From: Sanguinoderma infundibulare
Lineage: Eukaryota > Basidiomycota > Agaricomycetes > Polyporales > Polyporaceae
Direction of reading: 5' to 3'
Length of the DNA stretch: 64,000 bases
Assembly (NCBI GenBank): GCA_032821775.1
Contig: JAVLRN010000006.1
Coordinates: forward strand, 2,542,001 to 2,606,000
Shown here piece after piece: positions 45,367 to 56,300 of this stretch. The first letter of the stretch is position 1; each line of letters starts with the position of its first letter. The translations under genes and the position numbers were made by a program. The notes beneath the pieces are model-generated. The model was not told the DNA's origin. It searched no databases and worked only from the letters and a program-made list of their open reading frames with translations.

Positions 45367-47725
45367 TGCAGGCAGCGGATCACCAGGTGTCCTCCCGCCT
45401 CTCCTCGCTGATCTCCTCCACGATCCAGACCATGCACTCTACTCGGTGAGCACCCACCCCCACCCTCCGCTCGTGTCTCCCCTCCCTCCCCATACCCCCA
45501 TCATCGAAGAACTGCGCGCCGCCGTCCCCGATCCCTATGTCTACTTTTGCTGCGAGCACAATGGCTGGATTGTCCTTCTCTGGAAAACGTCTACCATTCT
45601 CCCGCCTCTCCTCAGAGAGCCCGAGACCCCTCTGCCTGATCAGAATCGCCGCAAGCGCACCGCATCTTGCATCGGCACCGGCGACGACGAGCAGTCCTTC
45701 GGCCAGGTCAACCTCACCCACCACTGGCATCGGTACGAGAAGATTGTCGATGCCGTCCAGCTCAACCCCCCGTACGCCCATGGCGACCTGCTGCTCGATC
45801 TCTACCTCTGCTGCCAGTGTTCCTTATCCTGTCTCGTCTCGGACATCATCCCCGGCGTCATTCCCCTCGAGCTTGCGAACAAGTTTACGCACGACAAGAT
45901 CGCCCTCCCGGCCGTCGACAAGACGCCAAAGGCGACGGCTGTCGTGGCCTGGGAGACGGTTTTGACGTGAGTAGCACACGTTCTTTGTGACCTACCTCGA
46001 GCCAATACATTCATTTTTAGTATCATCGATTACCGACTGTGGAGAGACGAGAAGCGGTCGCTGCCTGCCTCGCGACCGAGATTCCAGACAAAGATTGGTT
46101 GGAACGATGAAGTGTGAGTAGTCGCGCCATCGGGGACGTCTGAGTGTTGCGCGCGCGCGCTGACCGGGCACAGCGAGCGCGTATTTGAGGTGCTCGGCTT
46201 CCCTCTCGAAGACCTTCCGCAAGGCGACGGCAAGACGCTGGAGATCGCACTGCAACCGCCGCCTATCAATCCCACGACCCCCGAGGGGAGAGCGTCCCGA
46301 GTCAAGCTTCTACGTGCCTGGGTGGAGCTCAGTGCGTGGCTGGCCATCTACGGCAAGGTGAACAGTATGTAGTATCAGTTGCGATGAGGGTTGCTGCTAA
46401 CTGTCTCGCAGAGGAGGCCTTCAAGACCTACAATCCGATGGTTCTGCAAGTGATGGCGGGCAGCGTGCGCGATCTATACCAGACGGCCATTGGTGCGCAC
46501 GTCACTCGGAGTGAGCATTTTCCGAAATTTCTTGGGCCTTTCGTCTCACGGCCTTCTTTTTAGTCCCGCGTGGGGTCCTTTCGGAACACGTTATCTCTCA
46601 GACACAGCTGGAACCGTCGTGGAATGCGTTGGGAATGACTGCGAGCACGTATTCCTGGGGTAGGCTCAATTTATATCGCGTCCATCCCTCCGCGCATTCT
46701 GACCCGCAACCGGGCAGAACGCCTCGTTTTTGCGTACCTCGCGCAGTGCAGATGCGACCCGGCGAACACGATGCTGTACTTCACCCATCTGGTCACGATC
46801 GTGAATGTGATGGTGAACCTGCGCGCAACCGTGCCAGACAAGCTGCAGTCGTTCATCGTCCAGAAGAAGGAGCGGTACCGGTTCATGGTCAATGAGCACG
46901 CGAGCTACGCGCGCATACTCGGCTTTGGGCGCGACAACGAGCTTGGAGTCGAGCTGGACAGCGACGTCGACGACGAGTTCATCGCGCACGCGTGGCGGAG
47001 CGCGCGGCAGCGGGCGTGGCTGAATGCGGCAGGGGATGCCACTCATCGGCGCGCGCAGCTGAACGAGGCCCTGAAGGTCGTCGCGGAAGAGCGGGGCAGC
47101 GTCGCGCTGATCAAGGTGTGGAACGAGGAAATGGGGACGGGGATGTCACCAGACACCGCGTACCAGATGCTGGACGTGCCGAAAGAGGTGGACGAGACAA
47201 TGCTGTTGACGGTTTACTCGATGCGGGTATGTGGTTGTCGTTTTTTTGATGTTCGACCGAACCTGCACGCATGCACAGGTCGAAGATCAGCCGAGTCAGT
47301 CGGAGAGGATGCGTGAGGCTCTGAGCGTCATCGCGGAGGTGACGAATAGCGAGCAATTGCGCCACTTCTTGGCCACGGGCAGCGATCGTGAGTCTAAGGT
47401 CAGCTGTGCTGGCGTTTACGGAGAACTGACTACGCCTTGGACAGTCGGGGACGCGAATGTCGTCAGCGCGAGTCCGGAGATGCCCCGAGGCCTTAACCAG
47501 CTCGGGAACACTTGCTACCTCAACTCGCTCCTCCAGTACTTCTACACCATCAAGGATCTGCGTGGAGCGATCGCGTCTCTCGCGACGGCCGATGCGAAGT
47601 CATTGGCTGATAGCAAGTTCACGGACGACGATCTCAAGCGCCATGGCGTCGGTGGACGACTCGTTACATGGCGCGAGATCCTGCGTTCAAAGAAGTGTAC
47701 GTACACAGGCTATGCACCTCCATAA
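45349..47725 (+). pseudogene. Ubiquitin-specific protease (Ubp2/USP25-type), C-terminus missing
   Basis: The long N-terminal region typical of fungal Ubp2-like deubiquitinases is present over many exons: PYVYFCCEHNGWIVLLWK, LYLCCQCSLSCLVSDIIPGV, TIIDYRLWRDEKRSLPASRP, RVFEVLGFPLEDLP, TMLYFTHLVTIVNVMV and others. The USP Cys box follows: RGLNQLGNTCYLNSLLQYFY, with the catalytic Cys intact. After KRHGVGGRLVTWREILRSKK there is a donor (GTACGT) at about 47700, but the next exons, including the His box, are absent; an unrelated repeat (47880-47991) and an F-box gene follow. So either a truncated pseudogene or a gene whose product lacks half the catalytic domain. The start is uncertain (45349 MAGLGSLQAADHQV or an upstream exon). 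Confidence 0.75.
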
Positions 47726-47879
47726 CGACTTTGCATCCTGTATTTTTATTCGGAATTGTCTAATACATACATTGGAGCTCACACCGAAATGTCTGGGAAG
47801 TGTCTGAATATATGCTGCAACTGAGTCTGACTCCTCGACGGCAACTTGACAGCTCTACGAACAAACCCCGGCACTACGA

Positions 47880-47991
47880 CGTTTGCAATGGCAAGGTGAT
47901 GTGTTGCAACCCCCGCCCTTGCCCATTTAGGGGTTGGAATCCCCGTCCGGCGTGGCAGTGCGCTTTGCAACCTTTTGGCGCTTTTGCTGAT
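47880..47991 (-). repeat. Dispersed repeat, copy D
   Basis: The right end reads GGCGCTTTTGCTGAT, the inverted form of the terminus seen at 43686. It carries GGCAAGGTGATGTGTTGCAA (47890-47909), shared with copy C. It sits exactly between the last recognisable exon of the truncated ubiquitin protease and the F-box gene. Confidence 0.5.
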
Positions 47992-48125
47992 GCAAGGGAG
48001 AGACATGCATCCGTCAACGTCACCGTCGTTGTTCTCCGCTCTGTCTTACTTGCACTTAGTCCCGGGCTGAGCCCGCCGTACGTCCTTCGTTTATCGACAC
48101 CTCCCGCCTTCGTCTCCTGGTCGCC

Positions 48126-51039
48126 ATGCATCCCGTCTTGTGCATAGACGAGATCCTCCAGCTCATCTTCGACCTTTGTGGAGACCTCCCGAACACCGAG
48201 CCGAAATGGACGTACGCGCAGCTGGCTCGATGTTGTAAGACATGGACGGACCCAGCGCTGGCCAGGTTATGGCGGTGGATGGGTGGGCTCGGACCCCTCC
48301 TTGCATTGCTTCCGAAGGGAGACGAGGTGAGCAAACTGTAACCATGTTTGGATCTTTTTGTCTCCTCATTTTTCGGTGAGATATGACCAGCACTTTCTAA
48401 AGTGTTGGGTTTGGGCACGGATCTACAGACCCGTGCAAGGTCACGTACGGGTTCTACGTGCAACCTGTGCTTGAGGCGTGCGTATAGCTATACTTCAATG
48501 AGAATTGACGTAGCAAAGGCTCTATGGCGTTTCAGCGCAGACCAGTCATCTTGGGGTGTCCGTGCTCGTGGTACTCAACCGAGAAGAAACAGCCCCCGTC
48601 TACGCGGAATTACATGCTGTTACCTCTCGGGATGCCGCGACCGCTGCGACTCCAGTGACCAGACCGTCATATAGAGAGACCACGAGGAGGGACATCCAAC
48701 AGTACCTCTGCCCAAGGCGTATATAATGTCTCCAACGCGCTCGAGGGCATGCCACCAGCGCGCCATGCTCTCCAAGTTCTTGTCAAACAAGTCTGGCCCT
48801 CACAGGCTGAACTTCCTGAGGTGGTTGAGGAGCGCGGGCTGAGCACGTCGAGACGCGCGCCCGACGTCGCCTTCGACGTGTCATGCTCCCCGCAGTGCTC
48901 GATGGAGAGGTCGCGCAGGCTCCCCACTGCCTTCTGCGCGAGGAGCTCAAACACGGGTTGGGTCCCGCTCAGTGTCCGTATCAAGGTGCACGCCAGGAGC
49001 GTGGTAAGGGTGGAGCTATGTGTCCTCGAGCATGTCTGGCGTGCACCTCGACGATGCCTCAGGGCCTGTTCGGCTACGAGTTTCGGAGTTGGGGTACCGC
49101 TACTCCGTCGCGTGTCGTTACTTCCGTTTGAAGACGAGTTTCATGGCCAGAAGTCCCGCGTTTTCCGGACAGACTGGGCGCCTTCCTTCCACAACCCGCG
49201 AAACATCAGGGTAAGCATAGACCTAGGGATCCCAGCCCTACTTCTCAAATTATGACTAGCACATCTGTGCGCGTCAACGTCCTGAGCAGTTCGCGGGCCA
49301 AATCAGTGGCAGCGCAAATGGTATTTCCCCAGACTTCCGTCAGCATGCGGGGAGAGCTTGGGCTGAGCGCCATCAGCCTGGTTTCCGTTGTCTCAGTACG
49401 TTGATGGCACTAGAAGTCTCCAAAAGCCGCGCGCATACAGCAATCGAAGCCTGCTTTTGAATATTAGCATTGCCGCTGGGTACGAAGGGTGGGGGGTGCG
49501 GAACCCAGGAATTCTACGCTGGAGTAACGCGGAGTAGCGGTACGTCGTCTTCGCACCAGCGCTATGCAAGCTGAATGCGAGAACTCGATCTCTGTTTTCC
49601 GTACGACGACATTTTACTATATGTGGGCAAGAAGTAGCGCTACCCCAACTCCGAAACTCGTTGCCGAACAGGCCCTCAGTAAAAACATGCGCAAAATGTC
49701 CTTTTGTTTTTCCCTCCGTTACATATGTCCTTGGCAGAAGGATTCAGATGCTAAGTACACATAATATTCACAGGAAGCATCACGGGCATTCGAGGGCCAC
49801 GCAAAGCGTGTGCGGCATATCGTGTACGCCGAAGGTTTTGCCCGCATTCCTTCGGTCAAGCTGTCTGGCGAGCACGGACCGAATGTCTTCCCCAACCTCG
49901 AGTCCGTCGCGCTCATCAACGACGGTTGCCTCGCATCGCCCGCATGGATGACTTCCCCTCGCCTGAAGCGCGTCATCGTCAACCTCAGCTTCTCGCGCAA
50001 GAACGGCGACGTCAACGCCGCCATCACGCGCTACCTCTCCCAGCTCCTGCACCTCCACACGCTTCAGCTCCGGGGACGCATGTCGGACACCCTGAACGCG
50101 ATTCTCCCGTCTCTCACTCAGCTGAGGAGGCTCACAGTTCAGGCGAGCAACTCGTTGAGTTGCGATACGCTAGCAGCCATCGCGACATTTCCCGCGCTTT
50201 GGACGTTCGAAGTGCACGCCACCCATATCTGCGTAGAGGATTTTGAGGACGCCCTCGACCGTATTTGTAGCATGGAGGCGGCTTGCTTCCCTGCGCTGGA
50301 GGAGCTCTGCATCCGGACGAACGCCCCCCTCCTGGCCGCGCTACTCGCTCGTCTCCCCACGGGTGTGCTGCGCAAGCTGCACCTCGACTTGGACGCGGAC
50401 CGGGACCGCAACGATCCGGCCACCAGCATGAAACCCGCGTTCGAACTCCTCGCGCAAAAGGCGGTGGGGAGCCTGCGGGAATTGCTCGTCGAAGACTGTG
50501 CGGAGCATGACGGGTCGGAGGCGGCGTCGGGTACCCGTCGGGGGTACGGGCTCGACTTGCTCAGTCCGCTCGCACGCGTCAAGCAGCTCCGGACGTTCAT
50601 CCTGAGGGAGCCGGACTTGTTCGACAAGGACCTGGAGACGATAGCGCGCTGGTGGCCCGCCCTCGAGCGTCTCGATCTCGGGACTGTCGAATGGTGTACC
50701 GTCGACGCGGAGACGGTCGAGTCCGAGAGCGGGGAACCCGACGAGGCCAAGACGCAGATGAGCCCTGCAGCGTACGCAATCATCGCGCGGTCGTTCCGTT
50801 TCTTGGAGAGCTTGACGCTCGCCGTGGCCCCGCCCACCACGATGGCGACTGCGGAGGAGAGCGCGCGATTTGTCACGGCGCTGCGGAGCCTTACGGTCGG
50901 TAGTACGAGGTACACGAAGCCGGACGCGTCAGCCGTCGTCGACTCACTGTTGTCGATTTTTCCTACGCTGAAAAGCATGGACTGCCCTGACGTGGAGGTC
51001 CCGGAGCGGTTTGAAACCGTCCTGGCTGTCTGTGGATGA
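48126..51039 (+). CDS. F-box/LRR-like protein gene with invaded intron
   Basis: Exon 1 (48126-48326) encodes an F-box: MHPVLCIDEILQLIFDLCGD ... YAQLARCCKTWTDPALARLW. A small second exon may lie near 48392-48430 (FLKCWVWARIYRP). The large last exon (49774-51039) starts EASRAFEGHAKRVRHIVYAE, contains leucine-rich-repeat-like units (LPSLTQLRRLTVQASNSLSC, ATFPALWTFEVHATHI, LARLPTGVLRKLHLDLDADR) and ends VPERFETVLAVCG. Such proteins are substrate adaptors of SCF ubiquitin ligases; basidiomycetes carry many. The 1.3-1.4 kb between them contains an inverted partial copy of the last exon and a 614-bp MITE. If this all splices out the gene is normal; if not, only the downstream exon from the ATG region near 49840 might be expressed. 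Confidence 0.7.
48670..49010 (-). pseudogene. Inverted partial copy of the F-box 3' exon
   Basis: Read on the minus strand this gives VFELLAQKAVGSLRDLSIEH, then DVLSP and a degraded remainder, matching AFELLAQKAVGSLREL and following sequence at 50430-50690 of the same gene. Preceding VHLDTDTERDP matches LHLDLDADRDRNDP. Frameshifts and stops occur, so it is not coding. It lies head-to-head with its source about 1.4 kb away. Confidence 0.8.
49062..49675. mobile_element. MITE, 614 bp, with TCA target duplication
   Basis: Terminal inverted repeats of about 45 bp: GGGCCTGTTCGGCTACGAGT and following bases at the left; the reverse complement at the right differs at only a few positions (GGGCCTGTTCGGCAACGAGT). 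Both ends are directly flanked by TCA (49059-49061 and 49676-49678). No open frame resembles a transposase. The GGGCCTGTTCGG end with a 3-bp duplication resembles PIF/Harbinger (Tourist-like) elements. Confidence 0.85.
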
Positions 51040-51417
51040 GCGTTTTGGACATACAGACCACTAGACGTTCTTGGACTCTCGCTTAGACTTAGACTGCACC
51101 TAGACGACGATTCCCTAGACATAGATACACGCATACCCTAGACGAGCGCAAGTTTTACTTATTCCGGAGAGTTCTTCTAGAGGGTGATTAGACTGGGTAT
51201 GTAGAGAACGTTAGTATAGACGCGGTTATAGCCTAATCGAAGCTAGTTACCCGAAGTAAACGTATGCGCGCTAGACCTATTTGGCGTCGTCAAGCCACTT
51301 CCTTCAAACCAGCTTCAAGCCACCACCGTCCCCGCACGGCCGACGTCCCCACCCTCTCTTTGTTTCAGACCTTAACCACTCCTTGGCGGCCGCTCTTTGA
51401 TTGCACCCGATCACACC
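51040..51417. other. Intergenic, promoter of next gene
   Basis: Contains many CTAGAC-type short repeats (about 51058-51150) in the 3' flank of the F-box gene, then the 5' region of the next gene. No exon seen. Confidence 0.4.
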
Positions 51418-52932
51418 ATGCCCGCCCTCGAGACCGACGACGCCGTCTTCAACTCGCGTTACCTCTCCCCCAACCCCGGCGGCTCCTCCCTTCTCAAGTC
51501 GCCCTCAAGACAGTCCATCGGCCTCAGCAGCCGCAAGTCGTCCTCGTCCCTCCGCGGCTCGCCCCTCGGCGACAGTCTCGGCGAGGACGTCAACGGCCGT
51601 CATTCGCTCGCGCACGAGCTCGCGGCGGCGCTGCTGCCCGAGCCCAGCGCGGGCTCCAAGCTGCTTGCGGAGGAGTTCGGGATCGAGTACGACGAGGGCG
51701 CGGAGGGCATCGACGGCCTCCCCGCCGGCACCTACGATGAGTCCTCCCCGCTCTCCCAGACCTCGTACGAGCACGACAGTGGCGCACAGCCCGTACCGGC
51801 TGCTGCTGCTGCTGCGGTGAACTCGCTCGCCGCCCAGCTCAACGGCGCGTCCCCCCATTCCCCAGCACACGACCTTGACTTTGGCAGGCCCCCGCACGCG
51901 CCAGATGCGAGGCCCGAGGCGGGGGATGCCCCGCAGGGCTTGGATCCCGAATTTAGAAGCCCCGTCGGGTCCCCGACGAGGGCCCGGCGACACCCCGAGC
52001 AGGACCCGATGGCGATCCTCGCCGCGGACCTCGAGTACACCGAGAAGTTCCTCGCCCAGCTCCGCCACCTCGACGCCGGCGACTCGGCCTCGCTCGCCAG
52101 CTCGACGTCATCGCTCGCCGGCGTGGGCACGGGCACGCTCGAGACGCTCGCGTCGGACGTGATTCGGCGGATCAACGACGCGACGCGGGACCGCGAGGGC
52201 CAGGTGCGCGAGCTGCTCGAGTACGAGCGCGAGTTCCGCAAGATCTCAGCCGATCCGGGCGGCACCGACGCGCTCGCCCGCCTCCCCGAGCTCGAGGACC
52301 TCGTCAAGGACGACATCCAGACGCCTGGGCCCTCGTCGTCCCGCTCGACTGGTCCGCAAGGGCGGGCGGAGGTGGACGAGATGGAGGCGATCGCAGAGGA
52401 CGGCGGGAACGACTGGGAGGTCGACCCGGACCAGAGGGCGAGGCTGGGCGACGACGTGGACGAGGACGAGTATGACGGGCGGTACTCCCCACAAGTCACC
52501 CCCATCAAGGCCGAGTTCCCCCCGCCGCCTTCGCTGAACGGCCCCCCGACGCCTGCTGCGGCCATCCCGCTGCTCACGCACCTCCGCACGTTCACGAGCA
52601 GCACCGCTACATCGCTCGCCACAATATCGGAGCACACCCAGGTGAATGCTGCGGCCACGACAGAGGCGGGCCGGAAGATCCGTGCACTGAAGAACAAGCT
52701 CGGCGGATGGCGGACAGAGTGGGACAGCGCAGAGCGGAGCCGGGTGCGGATAGAGAAGTGGGAGGCGGGCATCGTCGACGGGGACACGCCCCCGTCGGGG
52801 ACGATGTCCCCGCCGCGGGTGCAGCGGAGGATAGACGGACGGAAGATCGTGCAAGAGCACCTGAAGGCGTTCGAGCAGGCGCTGCTCGAGGCGAACGAGA
52901 AGACGCAAGCGATCATCGCCGCCGTCTCGTAA
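51418..52932 (+). CDS. Conserved hypothetical, disordered with C-terminal helical domain
   Basis: A single long exon of 504 codons plus stop, starting MPALETDDAVFNSRYLSPNP with context CACACCATGCC. The N-terminal third is Ser/Pro-rich (LLKSPSRQSIGLSSRKSSSS), probably a phosphorylated disordered region. A helical segment follows near 52000-52260 (ADLEYTEKFLAQLRHLD, TRDREGQVRELLEYEREFRK), then an acidic stretch. The last 130 residues look folded and helical: IPLLTHLRTFTSSTATSLAT, KIRALKNKLGGWRTEWDSAE, ERSRVRIEKWEAGIVDG and QEHLKAFEQALLEANEKTQA. No enzyme motif, signal peptide or membrane helix. The architecture suggests a scaffold or cytoskeletal adaptor, but I do not recognise the family. Absence of introns in 1.5 kb is notable here. 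Confidence 0.75.
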   Translation: MPALETDDAVFNSRYLSPNPGGSSLLKSPSRQSIGLSSRKSSSSLRGSPLGDSLGEDVNGRHSLAHELAAALLPEPSAGSKLLAEEFGIEYDEGAEGIDGLPAGTYDESSPLSQTSYEHDSGAQPVPAAAAAAVNSLAAQLNGASPHSPAHDLDFGRPPHAPDARPEAGDAPQGLDPEFRSPVGSPTRARRHPEQDPMAILAADLEYTEKFLAQLRHLDAGDSASLASSTSSLAGVGTGTLETLASDVIRRINDATRDREGQVRELLEYEREFRKISADPGGTDALARLPELEDLVKDDIQTPGPSSSRSTGPQGRAEVDEMEAIAEDGGNDWEVDPDQRARLGDDVDEDEYDGRYSPQVTPIKAEFPPPPSLNGPPTPAAAIPLLTHLRTFTSSTATSLATISEHTQVNAAATTEAGRKIRALKNKLGGWRTEWDSAERSRVRIEKWEAGIVDGDTPPSGTMSPPRVQRRIDGRKIVQEHLKAFEQALLEANEKTQAIIAAVS

Positions 52933-53311
52933 GGTCGGGCGTGGCTTTTCGAAGTGCTGTCGTTCGTTTGCGTCGCTCGTTTCCTTTGATGTTGTTGGTC
53001 CGCCATGGATCTGTCTATCGTTATGCCTCTTGCTCGCTTGGTTATACCATCCGTGGGGGTTGGGGTGACGGGGCTGGGATGGGAGAGTAGTTTGTTTATC
53101 GTCACGACCCCGCATGCACACGAGTTATCTAGTACATCTTTCGCTACACATTGTCGAGCTGCTGCTACTGCTAATACCATATATCCACACGCCCCCGTTG
53201 TAGTCTCACGCCGGAGCTGTTCTACATAGATGATAAACTGCAATCGCTATACACATACCCGTTTTGTGGGCTCAGACTAGCCTGTGAACTTGAACCTGTG
53301 CGAAGGACGTG
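52933..53311. other. Convergent 3' flanks, nothing seen
   Basis: Between the hypothetical gene (+) and MMS19 (-). No exon or repeat recognised. Confidence 0.4.
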
Positions 53312-56300
53312 TTAGTGGGCAAATGCCGCGGACAACCTCAAGATAGTGACCAACCAATTTGTTCTAAGAACAGTGATAGTACGTCAGAAACAGCACACAG
53401 AAAACCCAAACTGATAGGAGGCGTACGTACCGTGCTCTTACTGCTTCGCTCCTCACCGCACGCTTCGGGTCGTCTAAAGCCCTCGCCAGCTCACGGGTCA
53501 CGGTCGCCTTCTGCGGGTGCAGGACGTCGTAGCGCACCACGCTTGGCAGTGTCGCCAGGTACCGCAACGCAGCCACACGAACCTTCTGTGACATTTGCAA
53601 AACTCAATCAGACGCCTGACGTCGTACAGTGGGATTGCAGCGACGAACCACGGATGGCATCTGGGAAACCAAGCTGTTCCTCAGCATCGTCGACACCAGG
53701 CTGGCCGCGTGCTCCGAGACGACGCCGTTGTCCTTGTCGCCGGACGTCGCGGCGGCTTGCAGCGTGTCGATGACGCCTGCGCGGATCTCGTTATCGGGGA
53801 GGTCGAGGCCCCGCAAAAGCAGCGGCATGAGCTGGACGAATTCGTGGTCAGCGCCGCACTGCACGGATCGGCGAGCGGAAAAGGAACAGGGCTCACGGAT
53901 GGCATCTGATGTGCATAAGTCGACTTCGGCACGGACTTTATGAGCGCGGCGAGGGCGACCAAGTAGGCGTTCTGTCGTGATGATTCTATTCCATCTCGTT
54001 AGCGAGTCATCTCCCGAACAAGGATAAGGAATCTACCTGATGCCTTCGCGCCTTCGATAATGCGCGGAAGGACCGAGTTGGTGTACTTCTGTGCGTACAG
54101 AATCTAAACTGTCTATCAGCAACGGTTTCGATGATCTCTTGCCGAGGCGTGCTTGCCTTGATCACTGCATGATTCCTCTTAGTGAGGACCTTGTCAGCAC
54201 CAGGTATCCTGCCCACGGCGCGCGCCGCATCCCAGCTGACGCTCTCGTCATCAAAAAGCTCAAACAGCCGATCCACATTATTCGTGGCACTCGGGTGGCC
54301 GCGAACGAGCAACGCTTTCGTGACCTTGAAGGACACCATGAGCGATGATGCCACGGGAGGATGATCGCAAACATACCCATGTCAGCATAAGTATCGCGTT
54401 CCGTCGGACCTCGGTCGGCTTGGACGCGTCCGCGATCTGCGACGACCAGAACGCGCCGACGTCGGCCGAAAGGAAAGCATCCAGCTCTGGAAATCCCAGG
54501 TAAGCGATACGCGTCGGCCACAAGCAACATAAGCTCACTGTCAGCATGCCTGTTCACAACAGTCGCGATCAGATGGATAAGAGCCTCCCTCTGCAGGCCG
54601 CTCTCCGCATGCGCCGAGATCCATTGCACTAGGTTGTCCAGGAACGCCACCTCGTCCGGCACAGGGAGAGCCACGTCTTTATGGAGGGCCACAACTGCTG
54701 CAGAGAAAAAGACCAGGAGATTTTTCTGTGCTGTGGGAGCGGAGGCCTGGAAGCACAAGCCATTCCTCGAGTTAGTCATCAAAACTACGGTGGGACGAGC
54801 AGGGACCTACGTCGAATGGCCTAAACGTCTTTTCAGCAGGAATCTTCTGCACTCCCTCCACGAGCTGCGAAACGTTGCCCTCAAGATACGCAGCGAACGC
54901 GGCCTTGACGAACGCCTCTTGTCTCCTACACAACCATATCGCCGCAATTCAGCGCTTCTTGATGAACTGTAAGACCGACCACTTACGAAGCACTCAACGA
55001 CTGCGAGACCAACGTAATGACCTGCGCCGTAACAGCAAGTAGCCGCGGATCCGTCGCGACCATCGGCCTCTCCTCGCTCATCAGCGCCGAATAAATAAAT
55101 AGGTTGTACAACCTCGGCACCAGCCTGTCGATGTACTTCACGACGTCCATGTGCCCCTTCTCGATCTTCGCCGATAGCACGTCCGCAAGCGTCTTCAGGA
55201 TCGAGTGCGCGTACGCCGCCGCAGGCTCCAGGTCCTCATCCACAGGAGCGGGAGACGATGAATAGGGGACGCAGAGCAGATCGAGCTTGGTGGAGAACCG
55301 TACGACGAGCGTCTCGAAAAGGTCCGGCTGCGTGCAGAGCTTCTTGAGGGACTCGAGCGTGCGCCAGTACTTGACGCGCTCGGCCTCGGCTTCGCGGGGC
55401 GGCCCACGGTCCGGGAGGGCGGTAAAGAGCAGCGGGAGGGTGTTGTTGGCGACGTGTGATGGCGCGAACGAGGAGATGGTGCAGAGCAGGTCTAAGCAGA
55501 TATCACTGCCAGTATTGTGTTAGCGGGGAAAACCCATACGGGCAGACTGTGTCGTTACCTGAAGTCACTCTCTTCGCCGTCCTTCTGCAGGACCTCGTTC
55601 ACGTTATGGACGATGAAACCGAGCTCTTCGTCAGACAACAGGCTGCCGGTGAGAACCATGCTCTTCAAGGCATCGACTGCGGGGTAGGCTGACACAGCCG
55701 TCTTCAGCCCCACGGTCAGCACTCCGAGCACCTCATCCTTGTAAGGGGACAGCGGTAAGGTGCCCTCGTCAGGCAGCACCTCGGGGTCTTGAGACGTCGA
55801 TTGACGCGCGGCTTCAATCAGATCCGCTAGCAATCGTAGTGTCGGCGAGCGGTTCGGCAGCTCGTCCGGGTCCAGGAACAACTTGACGAAGTGAGGCACG
55901 GCTCTCGCGAGCGTGAATCGTGCGATGGACGCTGCAAATTAGATATCAACACGGATATGGCCACAAGAAATGAAGAGCAGATGTACCCACGCGTCGTCGA
56001 CATGAACGCGCAGAGCACCTTGATCGCATGTTTGGCTTGGCTCTTCTCGGGCTCGCGCAAGATTTGCATGCATTCATCGCAGGCATCTTTGGCCAGACCT
56101 TCGATCGCTGCGTCATCTCCTTGGTCCTCGTTGGTCGCGGACTCGGAGTAGATGGTCTGGATGAGGACCTGGAACGTCTTTAAGGCTTTCTCTTCCGTCG
56201 CACTGTCGGTCGGTTGGAATATCTAGTAACACGTGAGTGCGACCAAACACATCGACGACTAGGAAATATCGGAACTTACCTCGAGCTTCAGCGCGTTCCA

